The notes beneath the pieces are model-generated. The model ran no database searches and was not told the origin of the DNA. It was given only the letters and a program-made list of their open reading frames with translations. The position numbers were made by a program, and so were the translations under genes. 44,576 nucleotides of DNA from an uncultured Bacilli bacterium (GTDB lineage Bacteria; Bacillota_I; Bacilli_A; RF39; UBA660), in contig CANQFE010000005.1 in the NCBI GenBank assembly GCA_947598285.1, forward strand, positions 1 to 44,576, in the 5' to 3' direction. Below are positions 19,796 through 33,396 of the stretch, piece after piece (within the stretch, counting starts at the first letter, position 1; each line of letters starts with the position of its first letter).

Positions 19796-20514
19796 TTTCT
19801 TTTCCTTCTTTCAAATATATTTTGATATGTTTTTAAATTTTCTATTACTTTTGGTGCATAAACCTTCATACCAAACCGCCCATTTTTCACAAAAGTGAGT
19901 AGCACAATTGCTGGATCCTTTGAAGTTTTAGATTGAATCAGTTGCATTTCTTTCACTGTCAAACCATATTGATGACTAAAAAGAATAATTTCCTCCAATC
20001 GAGCTGGAAGATGAACAAAATACATTCTCCCTTTGTCTTTTAAAAGATAACTTGCCATCATCATTATCTGTGATAAATTAATCTCAATTTCATGCCGCGC
20101 AATGCTTTTTGATACATTTTGATTAATATAACTAGAAGGTTCGTATTTAAAATAAGGCGGATTACAAAGGATAACATCAAAAAAAGCCTCAGGATAATAA
20201 TTTTTTAAATTAATAACATTATCACAAAGAAAAGTTATATCCTTTTCCATATGATTTTCTTCCGCCGATTCCTCTGCTAACTGACAAATTTCTTTTTGAA
20301 TTTCTACTCCAATTATTTTTTTATGATATTTATAATTTAACACAATTGGAATAACTCCGTTTCCACTACAAAAATCAATAATTTGCTCATCATTTTTTTT
20401 AATTTCAGCAAACTCTGCCAATAATAAAGAATCCAAAGAAAACTTAAAACCTTCATCAAATTGATAAACTTTTAAATTAGAATAATCAAATAACCAATTA
20501 AGAGATTTTTTCAT
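19792..20514 (-). CDS. TrmN6/YabB-like SAM-dependent methyltransferase
   Basis: IIDFCSGNGVIPI, DVILCNPPYF motif; adjacent to ricT. Confidence 0.85.
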   Translation of the reverse strand: MKKSLNWLFDYSNLKVYQFDEGFKFSLDSLLLAEFAEIKKNDEQIIDFCSGNGVIPIVLNYKYHKKIIGVEIQKEICQLAEESAEENHMEKDITFLCDNVINLKNYYPEAFFDVILCNPPYFKYEPSSYINQNVSKSIARHEIEINLSQIMMMASYLLKDKGRMYFVHLPARLEEIILFSHQYGLTVKEMQLIQSKTSKDPAIVLLTFVKNGRFGMKVYAPKVIENLKTYQNIFERRKRK

Positions 20515-21289
20515 CTTCTAAAACAATCTCCTTAATTTCTTCATCCACTAAAACTTTATAACGACGATTTAATATATCAACGCTCATAACCTGTCCTTCC
20601 CCATAAATTGTTGTAATCTTATCTCCAACACTTGGAAGACCATAAGAACAACGAATATACTCCTCATCTTCATATTGTAAACAACAAAGTAAACGACCAC
20701 AAGCCCCATTAATTTTAGAAGGATTTAAAGCCAAATTTTGATTTTTAGCCATATTCATTGTCACCGATTCCAAGTGTTGCAAAGAAGAGGAACAGCAAAG
20801 TTTACGACCACAAATGCCAATGCCACCAATTTGTTCAGCTTTATCTCGAGCACCAATTTGGCGAAGCTCAATTCTTGTTTTATAAATACCCGCTAATTTT
20901 CGAGCAAGTTCACGGAAATCAATTCGTTCTTCAGCATAAAAATTAAATAAAAGTTGCTTTCGATCAAAAGTAAAACTAGCATCAAGAAACCTCATTTCCA
21001 AATTTAATTCTGCAGCCAGTTTTTTCGCATTTTTTAACGCAGAATCTGCATCCTTACAATTTTTTAAAAATTGTTCATCATCTTTTAAAGTAGACACTCG
21101 AAGAATACTTTTTAATTCATTTAAACTTATTTTTAACTTACTTTGATCAATCTTATTTATAATTTTTCCATATTGAAGACCTCGTTCAGTTTCCACAATG
21201 ACATGGGCTTGATTAGGAATTTGACTATCATGACTCTGAAAAAAATATCCTTTTCCTTTTTCTTTAAAAACAACTTCATAAATATACAT
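20498..21289 (-). CDS. ricT: PSP1-domain protein RicT (YaaT)
   Basis: GGIGICGRKLCCSSSL, INGACGRLLCCLQYE cysteine motifs. Confidence 0.93.
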   Translation of the reverse strand: MYIYEVVFKEKGKGYFFQSHDSQIPNQAHVIVETERGLQYGKIINKIDQSKLKISLNELKSILRVSTLKDDEQFLKNCKDADSALKNAKKLAAELNLEMRFLDASFTFDRKQLLFNFYAEERIDFRELARKLAGIYKTRIELRQIGARDKAEQIGGIGICGRKLCCSSSLQHLESVTMNMAKNQNLALNPSKINGACGRLLCCLQYEDEEYIRCSYGLPSVGDKITTIYGEGQVMSVDILNRRYKVLVDEEIKEIVLEDEKIS

Positions 21290-21294
21290 CTAAG

Positions 21295-22137
21295 TCACCT
21301 GCTTTCTAATACGAATCGATCCAAAAATAAGGAAATATTAACATTATAATTCAATTCATCTAATAATTTCGATAAATATAAAATTTGTTTTAAAAAATAA
21401 CTTTCATCTTTTTTTAATAAGAATTCTAAAGAAGTATATTCCGCTTTAAGAATTTGATTTTTTTTCTTGCTATCATATAAATCTTGATAAATTTGAAACA
21501 AACTTTGAAATAAATAATTTAATTCTTTACGATCATGAAGAAGAGGAAGTAAAACATCTTTATTATATAATAATGTATCTTCTTTAACTATCTCATATTC
21601 TTTTAAATAATTAAGCGCGATCGATTGCCAAACATAAGGAATCGCTAAGGACTGACTAACCGTATAATAATCCATTACAATCTGGCATCTACTTCGAATC
21701 GTATCAATCATATTTTCTTTATTATTCGTAAGAAAAAATCCTAAAATATCATCTTCTGGTTCTTCTAAAAACTTTAACATTGTATTCGCGCTAGATGCAT
21801 TCAAAGTTTCGGCATTTAGTATAACATACATATTATATTTTGTGAAGACAGGTTTTGTTTTAAAGAAATTTTTTAAATCTAAAATTTGCTCTTTTCGAAT
21901 CGTCTGACCATCTGGCTCAATAATAAGTAAACTAGGCAAATTATGATTTTGGATTAATTTCTCTAATTTTTGATCTTCTTCTGGTTCACCAGTACGATTA
22001 ATATATCCTAAAAATTCCAATAAAGAAGAAAGACATTGTTCGATAGAATTAGTTTCAAGCAAAAAAGCATGAGAGAGACGATTCTCATGGTATTCTTGAA
22101 TTAATTGCTGTATTCCTTTACTTTCATGCACACACAT
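21295..22137 (-). CDS. holB: DNA polymerase III delta' subunit
   Basis: HAFLLE, AETLNASSANTMLKFLEEPEDD, IRSRCQ motifs. Confidence 0.88.
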   Translation of the reverse strand: MCVHESKGIQQLIQEYHENRLSHAFLLETNSIEQCLSSLLEFLGYINRTGEPEEDQKLEKLIQNHNLPSLLIIEPDGQTIRKEQILDLKNFFKTKPVFTKYNMYVILNAETLNASSANTMLKFLEEPEDDILGFFLTNNKENMIDTIRSRCQIVMDYYTVSQSLAIPYVWQSIALNYLKEYEIVKEDTLLYNKDVLLPLLHDRKELNYLFQSLFQIYQDLYDSKKKNQILKAEYTSLEFLLKKDESYFLKQILYLSKLLDELNYNVNISLFLDRFVLESR

Positions 22138-22147
22138 TCACCTAAAA

Positions 22148-22366
22148 TTATTTTACTATAAAAAATAAAATAATTAAAGAAGAAAGACCCGGAATTCCTA
22201 ATAAAGTCACAACTCCAAGAGTAAAAAGATTAATAGGAATATAAATGGATAAAGAAGAAATAAAATAATCCAAACTATAAATTAATAAAAATGCGACGAC
22301 AATTTTCTTTAACACAAGCTTTATTTTCTTCCACATAGTAAGATCCCTCATTAAACAATATGCCAA
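22148..22366 (-). CDS. bofA: BofA-like pro-sigma-K processing inhibitor
   Basis: 72 aa, two TM helices, TLLGIPGLSSLII; adjacent to recR as in Bacillus. Confidence 0.75.
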   Translation of the reverse strand: MAYCLMRDLTMWKKIKLVLKKIVVAFLLIYSLDYFISSLSIYIPINLFTLGVVTLLGIPGLSSLIILFFIVK

Positions 22367-22376
22367 AAAAAAAGAT

Positions 22377-22985
22377 TTATTCAGATATTCGAATACGATC
22401 TTCTAAAGCACGATCAATAGTCGTATTATCCAAATAATCTATCTCTGCTCCAATCGGAAGTCCATAGGCAAGTCGAGATATTTTAACTTTACTATTTTCA
22501 AATATTTTTTTAATATAAAGAGTTGTAGTTTCTCCTTCAATAGAACTCTTTAATGCTAAAATAAGTTCTGGATTTTCTAAAGATCCAACTCTTTCTTTTA
22601 AAGATGCTAAATTGATATCCTCTGCTCCGATTTCATCAATTGGCGAGATAAGACCATTAAGTACATGATAAACCCCTCGAAAATTTTTAGATTTTTCAAA
22701 TGCAAAAGCACTTTTGAAATCTTCCACAACACAAATTAAATTATGGTCACGACCTTCATCAGAACAAACCTCACATAATTCAAGATCTGTTAAGTTCCCA
22801 CAAACAGGACATGGATGAAGAATTTTTTTTGCTTTTAATAACACGTCACTCCATAATTCAATCTCCGATAAAGGAAGATTTAAAACCGCTAAGGTCATTC
22901 TTTCAGCACTTTTTTCACCAACACCAGGCAATTTCTTAAAAAATTCAATTAATTGCTCTAATATTTCAGGATAATTTCGGTTCAT
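22377..22985 (-). CDS. recR: Recombination protein RecR
   Basis: LPGVGEKSAERM, CPVCGNLTDLELCEVCSD zinc finger, TOPRIM. Confidence 0.96.
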   Translation of the reverse strand: MNRNYPEILEQLIEFFKKLPGVGEKSAERMTLAVLNLPLSEIELWSDVLLKAKKILHPCPVCGNLTDLELCEVCSDEGRDHNLICVVEDFKSAFAFEKSKNFRGVYHVLNGLISPIDEIGAEDINLASLKERVGSLENPELILALKSSIEGETTTLYIKKIFENSKVKISRLAYGLPIGAEIDYLDNTTIDRALEDRIRISE

Positions 22986-22987
22986 AA

Positions 22988-23284
22988 CTACATCAATCCA
23001 TCAAGCATGCCGGCATATTGCCCCATTTTGCTTTGAAATTCAGCATCTACTTTAGACATAGCATCTTTGACAGCTAAAACAATAAAATCTTCTACCATTT
23101 CTATATCATCTTTACTAAGATTTTCTTGATGAATTTTACAACTCACCATTTCTTTTTTACCATTTAAAGTAACTTCTACAAATTCATATTTCCCGGGAAA
23201 TAACTGGGCATTAATCTCTTCTTTTTTCTTTTGGATATCACGTTGCATTTTCTGAGCTTGAGCCATAATACTTTGCATATTCAT
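22988..23284 (-). CDS. YbaB/EbfC nucleoid-associated protein
   Basis: 98 aa MNMQSIMAQAQKMQRDIQKKKEEI...; between dnaX and recR. Confidence 0.92.
   Translation of the reverse strand: MNMQSIMAQAQKMQRDIQKKKEEINAQLFPGKYEFVEVTLNGKKEMVSCKIHQENLSKDDIEMVEDFIVLAVKDAMSKVDAEFQSKMGQYAGMLDGLM
23187..23202. promoter_or_regulatory. Noc-binding site (NBS), exact 16-bp palindrome
   Basis: TATTTCCCGGGAAATA inside the ybaB/ebfC gene. Confidence 0.75.
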
Positions 23285-23299
23285 ATTGATTCCTTCTTT

Positions 23300-24901
23300 C
23301 TAAACTACTTCTATTTTATCACGATTAAAGACGTCTGTTGCAAAAATTTCGATTTCTTCCTGCTTTTTAGGCTTTTGTTCTTCAAGAATACTCTCATCCA
23401 TCAGTTGATATGTCTTTTTTTCTTTTATATTTTTTACATACTTCGCTTTTTCTTGAAACCATTCATCTTGACTAATTGCAATAAAAGAAACCGAATGAGG
23501 AAATGATGGCAAAATTTGCGAAGCAAACTCTTCCATTTTTTGATTAATTAAATTAGCTGTACTAAGTAACTTGGTAACTAAAATAGCATATTCAGACGAA
23601 GCTGCAACAATATTAGAATCTAAAAGAAAAGAAAGAAAATCAGATGAAATATTAGAATTACTTTGAAGTTGATTCCATATTGTTTGATAATGAGTTAATA
23701 CTTCTTTATTCGCCGCGACAAAACAATTATTAATTCGAATTTTTTTCAACTCTTGATAATAACCAGAAGAATCCTCTAAAGAAGAAACATAGGATTCTTC
23801 CTTTTCAATTGGTTTTTCTACAACTTCATTTTCTTTTTTTTCAAAAATAACTTGTTTTTCAATATTTCTATTATCAACATATTGTGTAGATTCTAACAAT
23901 ATAAGTTCAATTAATACATAAGGATCCATATTAATATTAATTTTGTTCATAACTTCATTAAAATCAAAAATAATTTGCTTTATTTGATGATATTGAAAAT
24001 TTCCATCATAATTACCCATTTTTATAAAAACTGCAATATGCGTTAGCTCCTGAACCATTTTTTTCAAGAAAACTTTATAATCACTCGAAGTATTACGCAG
24101 TTCCTCAAACACTTCATGAATTTTTGCAATATCTTTTTGTTCTAAAAAATGCAGTAAATCCTTGATAAATTTACTAGAAATAGAACCATAATGAGTAAGA
24201 ATATCATCTAAAGTAATTTCTTCTTTTTGGCTAGATAATTGATCTAAAAGACTAAGGGCATCTCTTAATCCACCTTCAGATAAATAAGCAATTTCCGAAA
24301 CAGCATCATCAGTAATTTTAATATGTTCCTCAGCACAAACATAAGATATTCTTTCTTTTAAATGTTCCAACGAAATTTTTTGAAAATTAAACCTTTGACA
24401 ACGTGACAAAATTGTTATTGGAACACTTTCTACATTTGTTGTAGCCATAATAAATATAGCATGTTTAGGAGGTTCTTCTAAGGTCAAAAGTAATGCATTA
24501 AACGCACTCGTTGTCATCATATGGACTTCATCAATAATATAAATTTTATATTTTCCCTCAGATGGCGCAATTTTAACATTATTAATCAGTTCTCGAATAT
24601 CATCTACTCCATTATTACTAGCCGCATCAATTTCAATAATATCAGGACTATCAGAAAAATGTTGACAACTGCTACATGTTCCACAAGCTTCTCCATCAAT
24701 CGGATGCTCACAATTAATCGTTTTAGCAAAAATCTTAGCAGTAGAAGTTTTTCCGGTTCCTCTAGGGCCTGTAAATAAATAGGCATGAGAAACCTTATTC
24801 ATTTTAATAGCATTTTGTAACATTTGAACAGTATATTCTTGACCAACTATCTCTGAAAAATGAGAAGGACGATATTTACGATATAAGACCTTATAATTCA
24901 T
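23300..24901 (-). CDS. dnaX: DNA polymerase III gamma/tau subunit
   Basis: LYRKYRPSHFSEIVGQE, GPRGTGKTSTAKI, IDEVHMMT. Confidence 0.96.
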   Translation of the reverse strand: MNYKVLYRKYRPSHFSEIVGQEYTVQMLQNAIKMNKVSHAYLFTGPRGTGKTSTAKIFAKTINCEHPIDGEACGTCSSCQHFSDSPDIIEIDAASNNGVDDIRELINNVKIAPSEGKYKIYIIDEVHMMTTSAFNALLLTLEEPPKHAIFIMATTNVESVPITILSRCQRFNFQKISLEHLKERISYVCAEEHIKITDDAVSEIAYLSEGGLRDALSLLDQLSSQKEEITLDDILTHYGSISSKFIKDLLHFLEQKDIAKIHEVFEELRNTSSDYKVFLKKMVQELTHIAVFIKMGNYDGNFQYHQIKQIIFDFNEVMNKININMDPYVLIELILLESTQYVDNRNIEKQVIFEKKENEVVEKPIEKEESYVSSLEDSSGYYQELKKIRINNCFVAANKEVLTHYQTIWNQLQSNSNISSDFLSFLLDSNIVAASSEYAILVTKLLSTANLINQKMEEFASQILPSFPHSVSFIAISQDEWFQEKAKYVKNIKEKKTYQLMDESILEEQKPKKQEEIEIFATDVFNRDKIEVV

Positions 24902-24955
24902 GAAATATAACCTCCTGTTATCTAATCATATTATATCATAAAAACATATTTTTCA

Positions 24956-25375
24956 TTATCTTTTTGTTTGAAAAAATTCAGAAATCATTTTTTCATACCT
25001 TTGTTTGTTATTTTTATCATTTAAGGGTACAAATTGAGTTTTATTATACTCTTTTTTCCATGAATTTTTCTCAGTTAAGTAAAAAACAGAGGCTATTCTT
25101 GACTGCTTTATTACTTCTTTACACATAGAACAAGGTTCCAATGTAACATATAGATCACAATCAGATAAATTCCAACGATTTAGCTTCTTAGCCCCCTTTT
25201 GAATAGCCAAAATCTCAGCATGTCCTAAAATATCCTTTTCTTTTTCACGATTATTATGTGCATAACTTAAAATTTGACCATTTTGAACCAAAACAGCTCC
25301 AATCGGAACATCATCTTGTTGATAAGCCTTATAAGCTTCATTAATACATAATTCAATAATTTTTTCTTGATTCAT
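24956..25375 (-). CDS. tadA: tRNA-specific adenosine deaminase (track start at 25399 is probably too long)
   Basis: GHAEILAI, TLEPCSMC motifs; internal Met (MNQEKIIEL) at 25375 avoids overlap with the SRP RNA. Confidence 0.92.
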   Translation of the reverse strand: MNQEKIIELCINEAYKAYQQDDVPIGAVLVQNGQILSYAHNNREKEKDILGHAEILAIQKGAKKLNRWNLSDCDLYVTLEPCSMCKEVIKQSRIASVFYLTEKNSWKKEYNKTQFVPLNDKNNKQRYEKMISEFFQTKR

Positions 25376-25393
25376 AAATACCTCATAAAAAAA

Positions 25394-25464
25394 GTGCACA
25401 CAAATAGGGAATGACGTGGCTGCTACCTTCCAGTCCTGACCAGATTACACTATATTTGTTGCAC
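25394..25464 (-). ncRNA. ffs: Small SRP RNA (4.5S-type)
   Basis: Minus strand GTGCAACAAATATAGTGTAATCTGGTCAGGACTGGAAGGTAGCAGCCACGTCATTCCCTATTTGTGTGCAC with conserved GGTCAGG..GGAAGG.AGCAGCC core and closing helix. Confidence 0.93.
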
Positions 25465-25501
25465 GAATAAATCATATCAAAAATAATAGTACTTTGCAAG
25501 A

Positions 25502-25517
25502 TGTTCCACGTGAAACA
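25502..25517. promoter_or_regulatory. parS site
   Basis: TGTTCCACGTGAAACA, identical to the Bacillus parS consensus. Confidence 0.92.
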
Positions 25518-25636
25518 TTATATTAGTTTTCAACATTGTTTTAAAATTTAATAAAAATTTGTTTAAAATCATAATTATACTTAATTTATATTAACAATTT
25601 TAATTTAATAATTAAATTATTAATAATATTTAACTA

Positions 25637-25652
25637 TGTTTCACGTGAAACG
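25637..25652. promoter_or_regulatory. parS site
   Basis: TGTTTCACGTGAAACG. Confidence 0.88.
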
Positions 25653-25867
25653 TAGTTATGCACAATAACAGATTTATTTTAAAAGAAACAATTAAATATA
25701 ATAAGAAAATAAATTTGATAAATATAAAATAATATATTGTATTATGAAATAATCATATTTCTATAATTTAATATAAAACTTTAAAAATTTAAATTATTTT
25801 TTAATATATTAAGTGAAAATAAGAAATAATTAAAAAACATTTTTACATAAAAATAAGTTATGCACAA

Positions 25868-25883
25868 TGTTTCACGTGAAACA
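25868..25883. promoter_or_regulatory. parS site
   Basis: TGTTTCACGTGAAACA, perfect palindrome. Confidence 0.92.
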
Positions 25884-25898
25884 TAAAAGAGCAGATTA

Positions 25899-28361
25899 TT
25901 ATTCTGCTCCCTCTTCTGTAGAAATATTTTGTGTTTCATCTTCATTAGATTTTTCTTCATGATCAACTATTGTTATTGTTGAAACGCTTTGATTATCTTT
26001 TAAATGTATTAATCGAACACCTTGAGTAACTCTTCCTAAAGTTGAAACTTGATCTAATGGTAATCGAATTAACATTCCAGTATTTGTAATAATAACAACA
26101 TCTGAATTTTCTTCAACAATTTTAAACGATGCAATCGAACCATTTTTATCCGTAATATTTAATGCTTTAACTCCTTTACTTCCCCTTGATGTTTGTCTAT
26201 ATTCACGAACAATTGTTTGTTTACCATAACCTTTTTCCGTAACTATCAATATCTTATCATCATCTTTAGCTATTTCTGCACCAATACAACTATTTCCATC
26301 CTCTAATGTAATACCTCGGACTCCACTTGCAGTACGACCCATAACTCGTAAAGCTTCTTCTGTAAACTTCACCATTCTACCAGAACTAGATCCAAGTAAT
26401 ACTAAATCATGACCAGTTGTTTTACGTACACTTATTAATTCATCAGTATCTCTTAATGTAATACAAATTTTTCCATTTGTTCTAATATTATCAAACTCAG
26501 AAAGAGCTGTTTTCTTAACAATACCTTTCTTTGTCGCGAATAATAAATATTTAAACTCATTATCTGAACTTACTCGAATCATAGAATTAATTGATTCATC
26601 TTTATCAATTTGAAGTAAGTTAATAACTGGAATTCCTTTCGATTGACGGCTAAATTCAGGTATTTCATATCCTTTTAATCGGTATACTTTACCTTTATTC
26701 GTAAAGAATAAAACATAATCATGTGTGGATAAGTTAAGTAAATGCTCTACAAAATCTTCTTCATTTGTAGCCATACCTTTAACTCCTACTCCGCCACGGT
26801 TTTGTGATTTGAAAGTATCACTTGTAGTTCTCTTAATATAACCTTTATTCGTAAGAGCTATCATAATATTTTCTTCTGGAATTAAAGACTCATCTTCAAT
26901 ATACTCTACTGCTGTCATATCAATATGTGTTCGTCTTTCATCAGCATATTTTTCTTTAATTTCCAAAAGTTCTTCTTTAATAATTGATAAAACTTTCTCA
27001 TCACTTGCTAAAATAGCCTTATACTCTTCAATTTTTTGCAGTAACTCATTTAACTCTTCTTCAATTTTTTCTTTTTCCAAACCAGTTAAACGACGTAATC
27101 TCATCTCTAAGATTGCATTTGCTTGAACCTCATCCAATCCAAATTTTGACATCAAGCCATTTTTCGCATCTTCATCAGTATGACTACCGCGAATCACTTT
27201 AATGACTTCATCAATATGATCCAAAGCAATCTTTAAACCCTCTAAAATATGTACACGATCTTCCGCTTTCTTTAAATCAAATTTCGTTCTTCTAATAATA
27301 ACTTCTTTTTGGAAATCAATATATTTACTAATAATATCGCGTAATCCTAAAGTTTTCGGAACACCTTGATCAATCATTAATAAAATAATTCCATAAGTTG
27401 TTTGAAAAGCTGTATGTTTATATAAATTATTAAGCACAACTTGAGGATTGGCATCCTTCTTAAGAGTAATCGTAATCTTGATGCCATCTTTCAAATCAGA
27501 ATGATAATCTGCAATGCCATCAATGACCTTATTATGAACAAGTTCAGCAACTTTATTCTTTAACTCTAAAGTATTTACTCCATAAGGAACTTCATCAAAA
27601 ACAATATAAAATCTACCATTTTTTTCTTCAATATTAGCCTTAGCTCGAATAGTAATTGTTCCTCTTCCTGTTTCATAAGCCTTACGAATTCCCGAATTTC
27701 CCAAAATAATTGCACCAGTTGGAAAATCAGGACCCTTAATATGTTTCATAAGACCTTCAGTATCAATCTCTGGATTATCAATATAGGCAACACATCCATC
27801 AATGACCTCACCTAAATTATGAGGAGGAATATTAGTAGCCATACCAACCGCGATACCCATAGTACCATTCACCAAAATATTAGGAAATCTACTAGGCAAA
27901 ACAGTAGGCTCTAATTCTAATTCATCAAAATTAGGAGTCATATCAACTGTATCTTTATTTAAATCTCTTAACAGCTCACTTGTAATTTTAGCCATACGGG
28001 CTTCTGTATAACGCATTGCCGCAGCTCCATCGCCATCCATATTACCAAAATTACCATGTCCATCAACAAGTGGATATCGAAAACTAAAGTCTTGAGCCAT
28101 TCGAACTAATGCATCGTAAATAGAAGAATCTCCATGAGGGTGAAATTTACCCATAACATCTCCCACAATACGAGCACATTTTTTATGTTGTTTATCAAAC
28201 GTATAACCAGACTGAAACATCGAAAATAAAATTCGGCGATGAACTGGTTTTAATCCATCTCTTAAATCCGGTAAGGCTCTGGCTGTAATAACACTCATTG
28301 AATAATCGATAAAAGACTTACTAATTTCTTCGACAATATTATTTTGTTCAATTCGATCCAT
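25899..28361 (-). CDS. gyrA: DNA gyrase subunit A
   Basis: SYAMSVI-type [33 protein letters not shown] active-site region. Confidence 0.97.
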   Translation of the reverse strand: MDRIEQNNIVEEISKSFIDYSMSVITARALPDLRDGLKPVHRRILFSMFQSGYTFDKQHKKCARIVGDVMGKFHPHGDSSIYDALVRMAQDFSFRYPLVDGHGNFGNMDGDGAAAMRYTEARMAKITSELLRDLNKDTVDMTPNFDELELEPTVLPSRFPNILVNGTMGIAVGMATNIPPHNLGEVIDGCVAYIDNPEIDTEGLMKHIKGPDFPTGAIILGNSGIRKAYETGRGTITIRAKANIEEKNGRFYIVFDEVPYGVNTLELKNKVAELVHNKVIDGIADYHSDLKDGIKITITLKKDANPQVVLNNLYKHTAFQTTYGIILLMIDQGVPKTLGLRDIISKYIDFQKEVIIRRTKFDLKKAEDRVHILEGLKIALDHIDEVIKVIRGSHTDEDAKNGLMSKFGLDEVQANAILEMRLRRLTGLEKEKIEEELNELLQKIEEYKAILASDEKVLSIIKEELLEIKEKYADERRTHIDMTAVEYIEDESLIPEENIMIALTNKGYIKRTTSDTFKSQNRGGVGVKGMATNEEDFVEHLLNLSTHDYVLFFTNKGKVYRLKGYEIPEFSRQSKGIPVINLLQIDKDESINSMIRVSSDNEFKYLLFATKKGIVKKTALSEFDNIRTNGKICITLRDTDELISVRKTTGHDLVLLGSSSGRMVKFTEEALRVMGRTASGVRGITLEDGNSCIGAEIAKDDDKILIVTEKGYGKQTIVREYRQTSRGSKGVKALNITDKNGSIASFKIVEENSDVVIITNTGMLIRLPLDQVSTLGRVTQGVRLIHLKDNQSVSTITIVDHEEKSNEDETQNISTEEGAE

Positions 28362-28371
28362 ATAAACCTCC

Positions 28372-31384
<3,013 letters not shown>

Positions 31385-31410
31385 ATATTTGCCCCTTAAA
31401 TGTCATTTAC

Positions 31411-31446
31411 AGAAAAAGAATAGGTATACCAATACTCCTATACCTA
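31411..31446 (-). terminator. Terminator downstream of comK-like gene
   Basis: Stem TAGGTATA/TATACCTA with T-rich tail on the minus strand. Confidence 0.55.
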
Positions 31447-31452
31447 AACCAA

Positions 31453-31932
31453 TTATAACACATTATTTTCAAAATTAAAACGTTTTTTATGATTTTTCCG
31501 ACCTCTTAAAACACTTTCCAAACGAGTCGCTCGAAGAAATTGATTGTCAATAATTCCATAAGAAGAATCTAAAATTAAATGAAAGCCATTACTAAATTCA
31601 ATGACAACTCCATCCAAAGATCTAGAATAATTTTTAATATGACTTAATGAAAGCCAACAAGTATCCTTATGCCGAGTAGATGACAACGGAAAAAAAATAA
31701 TTTCATTAGTTTCTTCAACTATAATAGGAGCTTTATAAGTAACTCCAATCAAAGCTTCTGTTCCTTTTTTTCTCCCATCAAGTGAACTTCCAAAATATCT
31801 GCAACTATCTTCCATAATTTTATTAGAACTTGTTTCTAATTCTAATATGTCATGAACTTCATAAACTTTCACCTTATTATTAGATACTGGTACAATTGCC
31901 ATTGTATCTCCATAGATTTCATAATTTGACAT
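31453..31932 (-). CDS. comK: ComK-like competence transcription factor
   Basis: SCRYFGSSLDGRKKGT...YKAPIIVEETNEIIFFPLSSTRHKDTCWLSLSHIKNY aligns by eye to B. subtilis ComK; start placed at MSNYEIYGDTM after GAAGGGGG ribosome-binding site (track starts at 31980). Confidence 0.88.
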   Translation of the reverse strand: MSNYEIYGDTMAIVPVSNNKVKVYEVHDILELETSSNKIMEDSCRYFGSSLDGRKKGTEALIGVTYKAPIIVEETNEIIFFPLSSTRHKDTCWLSLSHIKNYSRSLDGVVIEFSNGFHLILDSSYGIIDNQFLRATRLESVLRGRKNHKKRFNFENNVL

Positions 31933-32026
31933 CCAAATTCCCCCTTCAATGTGAAAATTGTTTTTATCATAACACATCAAAAAAGAATATTTTGTCGAAT
32001 GATGGAAAAATTATAAAATTTATCAA

Positions 32027-33366
32027 TTATTGAAATACTTGAATAAGATTATATGGATTTTGTTGACTACCATTACCAGAAGTAATCTTGACACTAGAAT
32101 TCAAAAAAAGGACTGGCCTTACACTCATAATATAATCAGTACTATCATGAGCTGATCTTCCATCTGGTTTTATATTAAAGACATTGTCATAGCTAGTATT
32201 TGTATTAGAAGTAAGAGTCCATTGATAAATATTCGAAGTATATAACCAGTCATTATTATAACAATCACTACTCCAGCTAGATAGATCCTTTGCTAAACAA
32301 TTGTTTCTACTTACTATACTTTCTCCACTTGTGGCATAACCATAATCACTTGGATACATAAGTGCAATATTACCTTTCCATATATTAGAATTTACAATTT
32401 TTCTTTCACAATAATATACATTATTTGTTATATCAAATTTATTAGCTTCTGAAATATTACAATTACCCAAATTCCAAATAATATTACTATCTAACATATT
32501 TCGTGATTTTAAGTTTAAACCTCTCATTTGAGTATTTTCACTAAAATTACATAAACCACTCTCATCAGTGTATCTTTGAGTTTGAGAAGATTTACCTTTA
32601 TAACATTCTACATCTGATAATGAATTATAATAACCTTCATTTAGCATTTTCATTAAAGAACTTTGATTCCAATCTTTTCCATGATTACTTTGATTTTTAT
32701 CCCAAGTAAAATACTCTAAAATATCCTTTTTTATAATTTTAACTCTTGTTCTACTTTTTCACTTCCCTCACCTTGAGGTACTAATACATTGACTAATCCA
32801 ATAATTCGCCAATCTTCATCATTAAATCTAATATAATTATCTGGATCTTGTCCAGCATATCGATATTCGGTTATTTTCCATTTCCCATCTAATGTACTAT
32901 CATCATGTGTTACTTCATAAAGTCCATCTTCTCCTTCAGAAGCAAATGGGATTCCCTTTCCTAAAATATAAATTCCTTTTACAAAATACAAATTACATTT
33001 TGTTCTTGATGTAGTCACTCCACTTACATGAATCATATTATCTTCCGTAACATGTACTTTGATATCATAGTCATTTCCTCCAGTCACTCCACAATAACTT
33101 TTTTCTTCATCTAAAACATATCCTTGTTCTTTAATAGGCATTTCTTTTTGAATTTTATTGTCTTTATAAAAAGCAAAATAAATATCACCAGGATCTTCGA
33201 TACTTCCATTGATTAAATCTTCATTTTTTATTACTTGAAAATTAGCAAATGTTTTATATAAAAATACTCCTGTAATTAGTAATACACAAGCTACGGTAAA
33301 TAAAATAATACTTTTTTGTTCACTATTTTTTTCTTTAAATTTTTGTAATTTCATATCTTTCACCAT
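32027..33366 (-). pseudogene. Surface/secreted protein with N-terminal TM, split by a one-base frameshift (ORFs 32731-33366 and 32027-32653)
   Basis: ORF 1 ends ...GEGSEKVEQELKL*; the alternate frame reads SRTRVKIIKKDILEYFTWDKNQSNHGKDWNQSSLMKMLNEGYYN... joining into ORF 2. One extra A in the A5 run near 32757 restores the frame. Confidence 0.75.
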
Positions 33367-33396
33367 TTTAAATATAACACATTTTATTCAAAAAGT

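Noticed and set aside
24521-24786. Overlapping ORFs inside dnaX on both strands
   Set aside because: Alternate-frame readings of the conserved Walker/zinc region of dnaX.
25465-25898. tRNA or small RNA gene in the gyrA upstream spacer
   Set aside because: No cloverleaf or conserved RNA motif; parS sites and AT-rich DNA explain the visible structure.
32750-32762. Programmed -1 frameshift (slippery heptamer) in the split surface protein
   Set aside because: In the zero frame the sequence reads AGT GAA AAA GTA; the P-site GAA cannot re-pair well in -1, so no X-XXY-YYZ heptamer exists.
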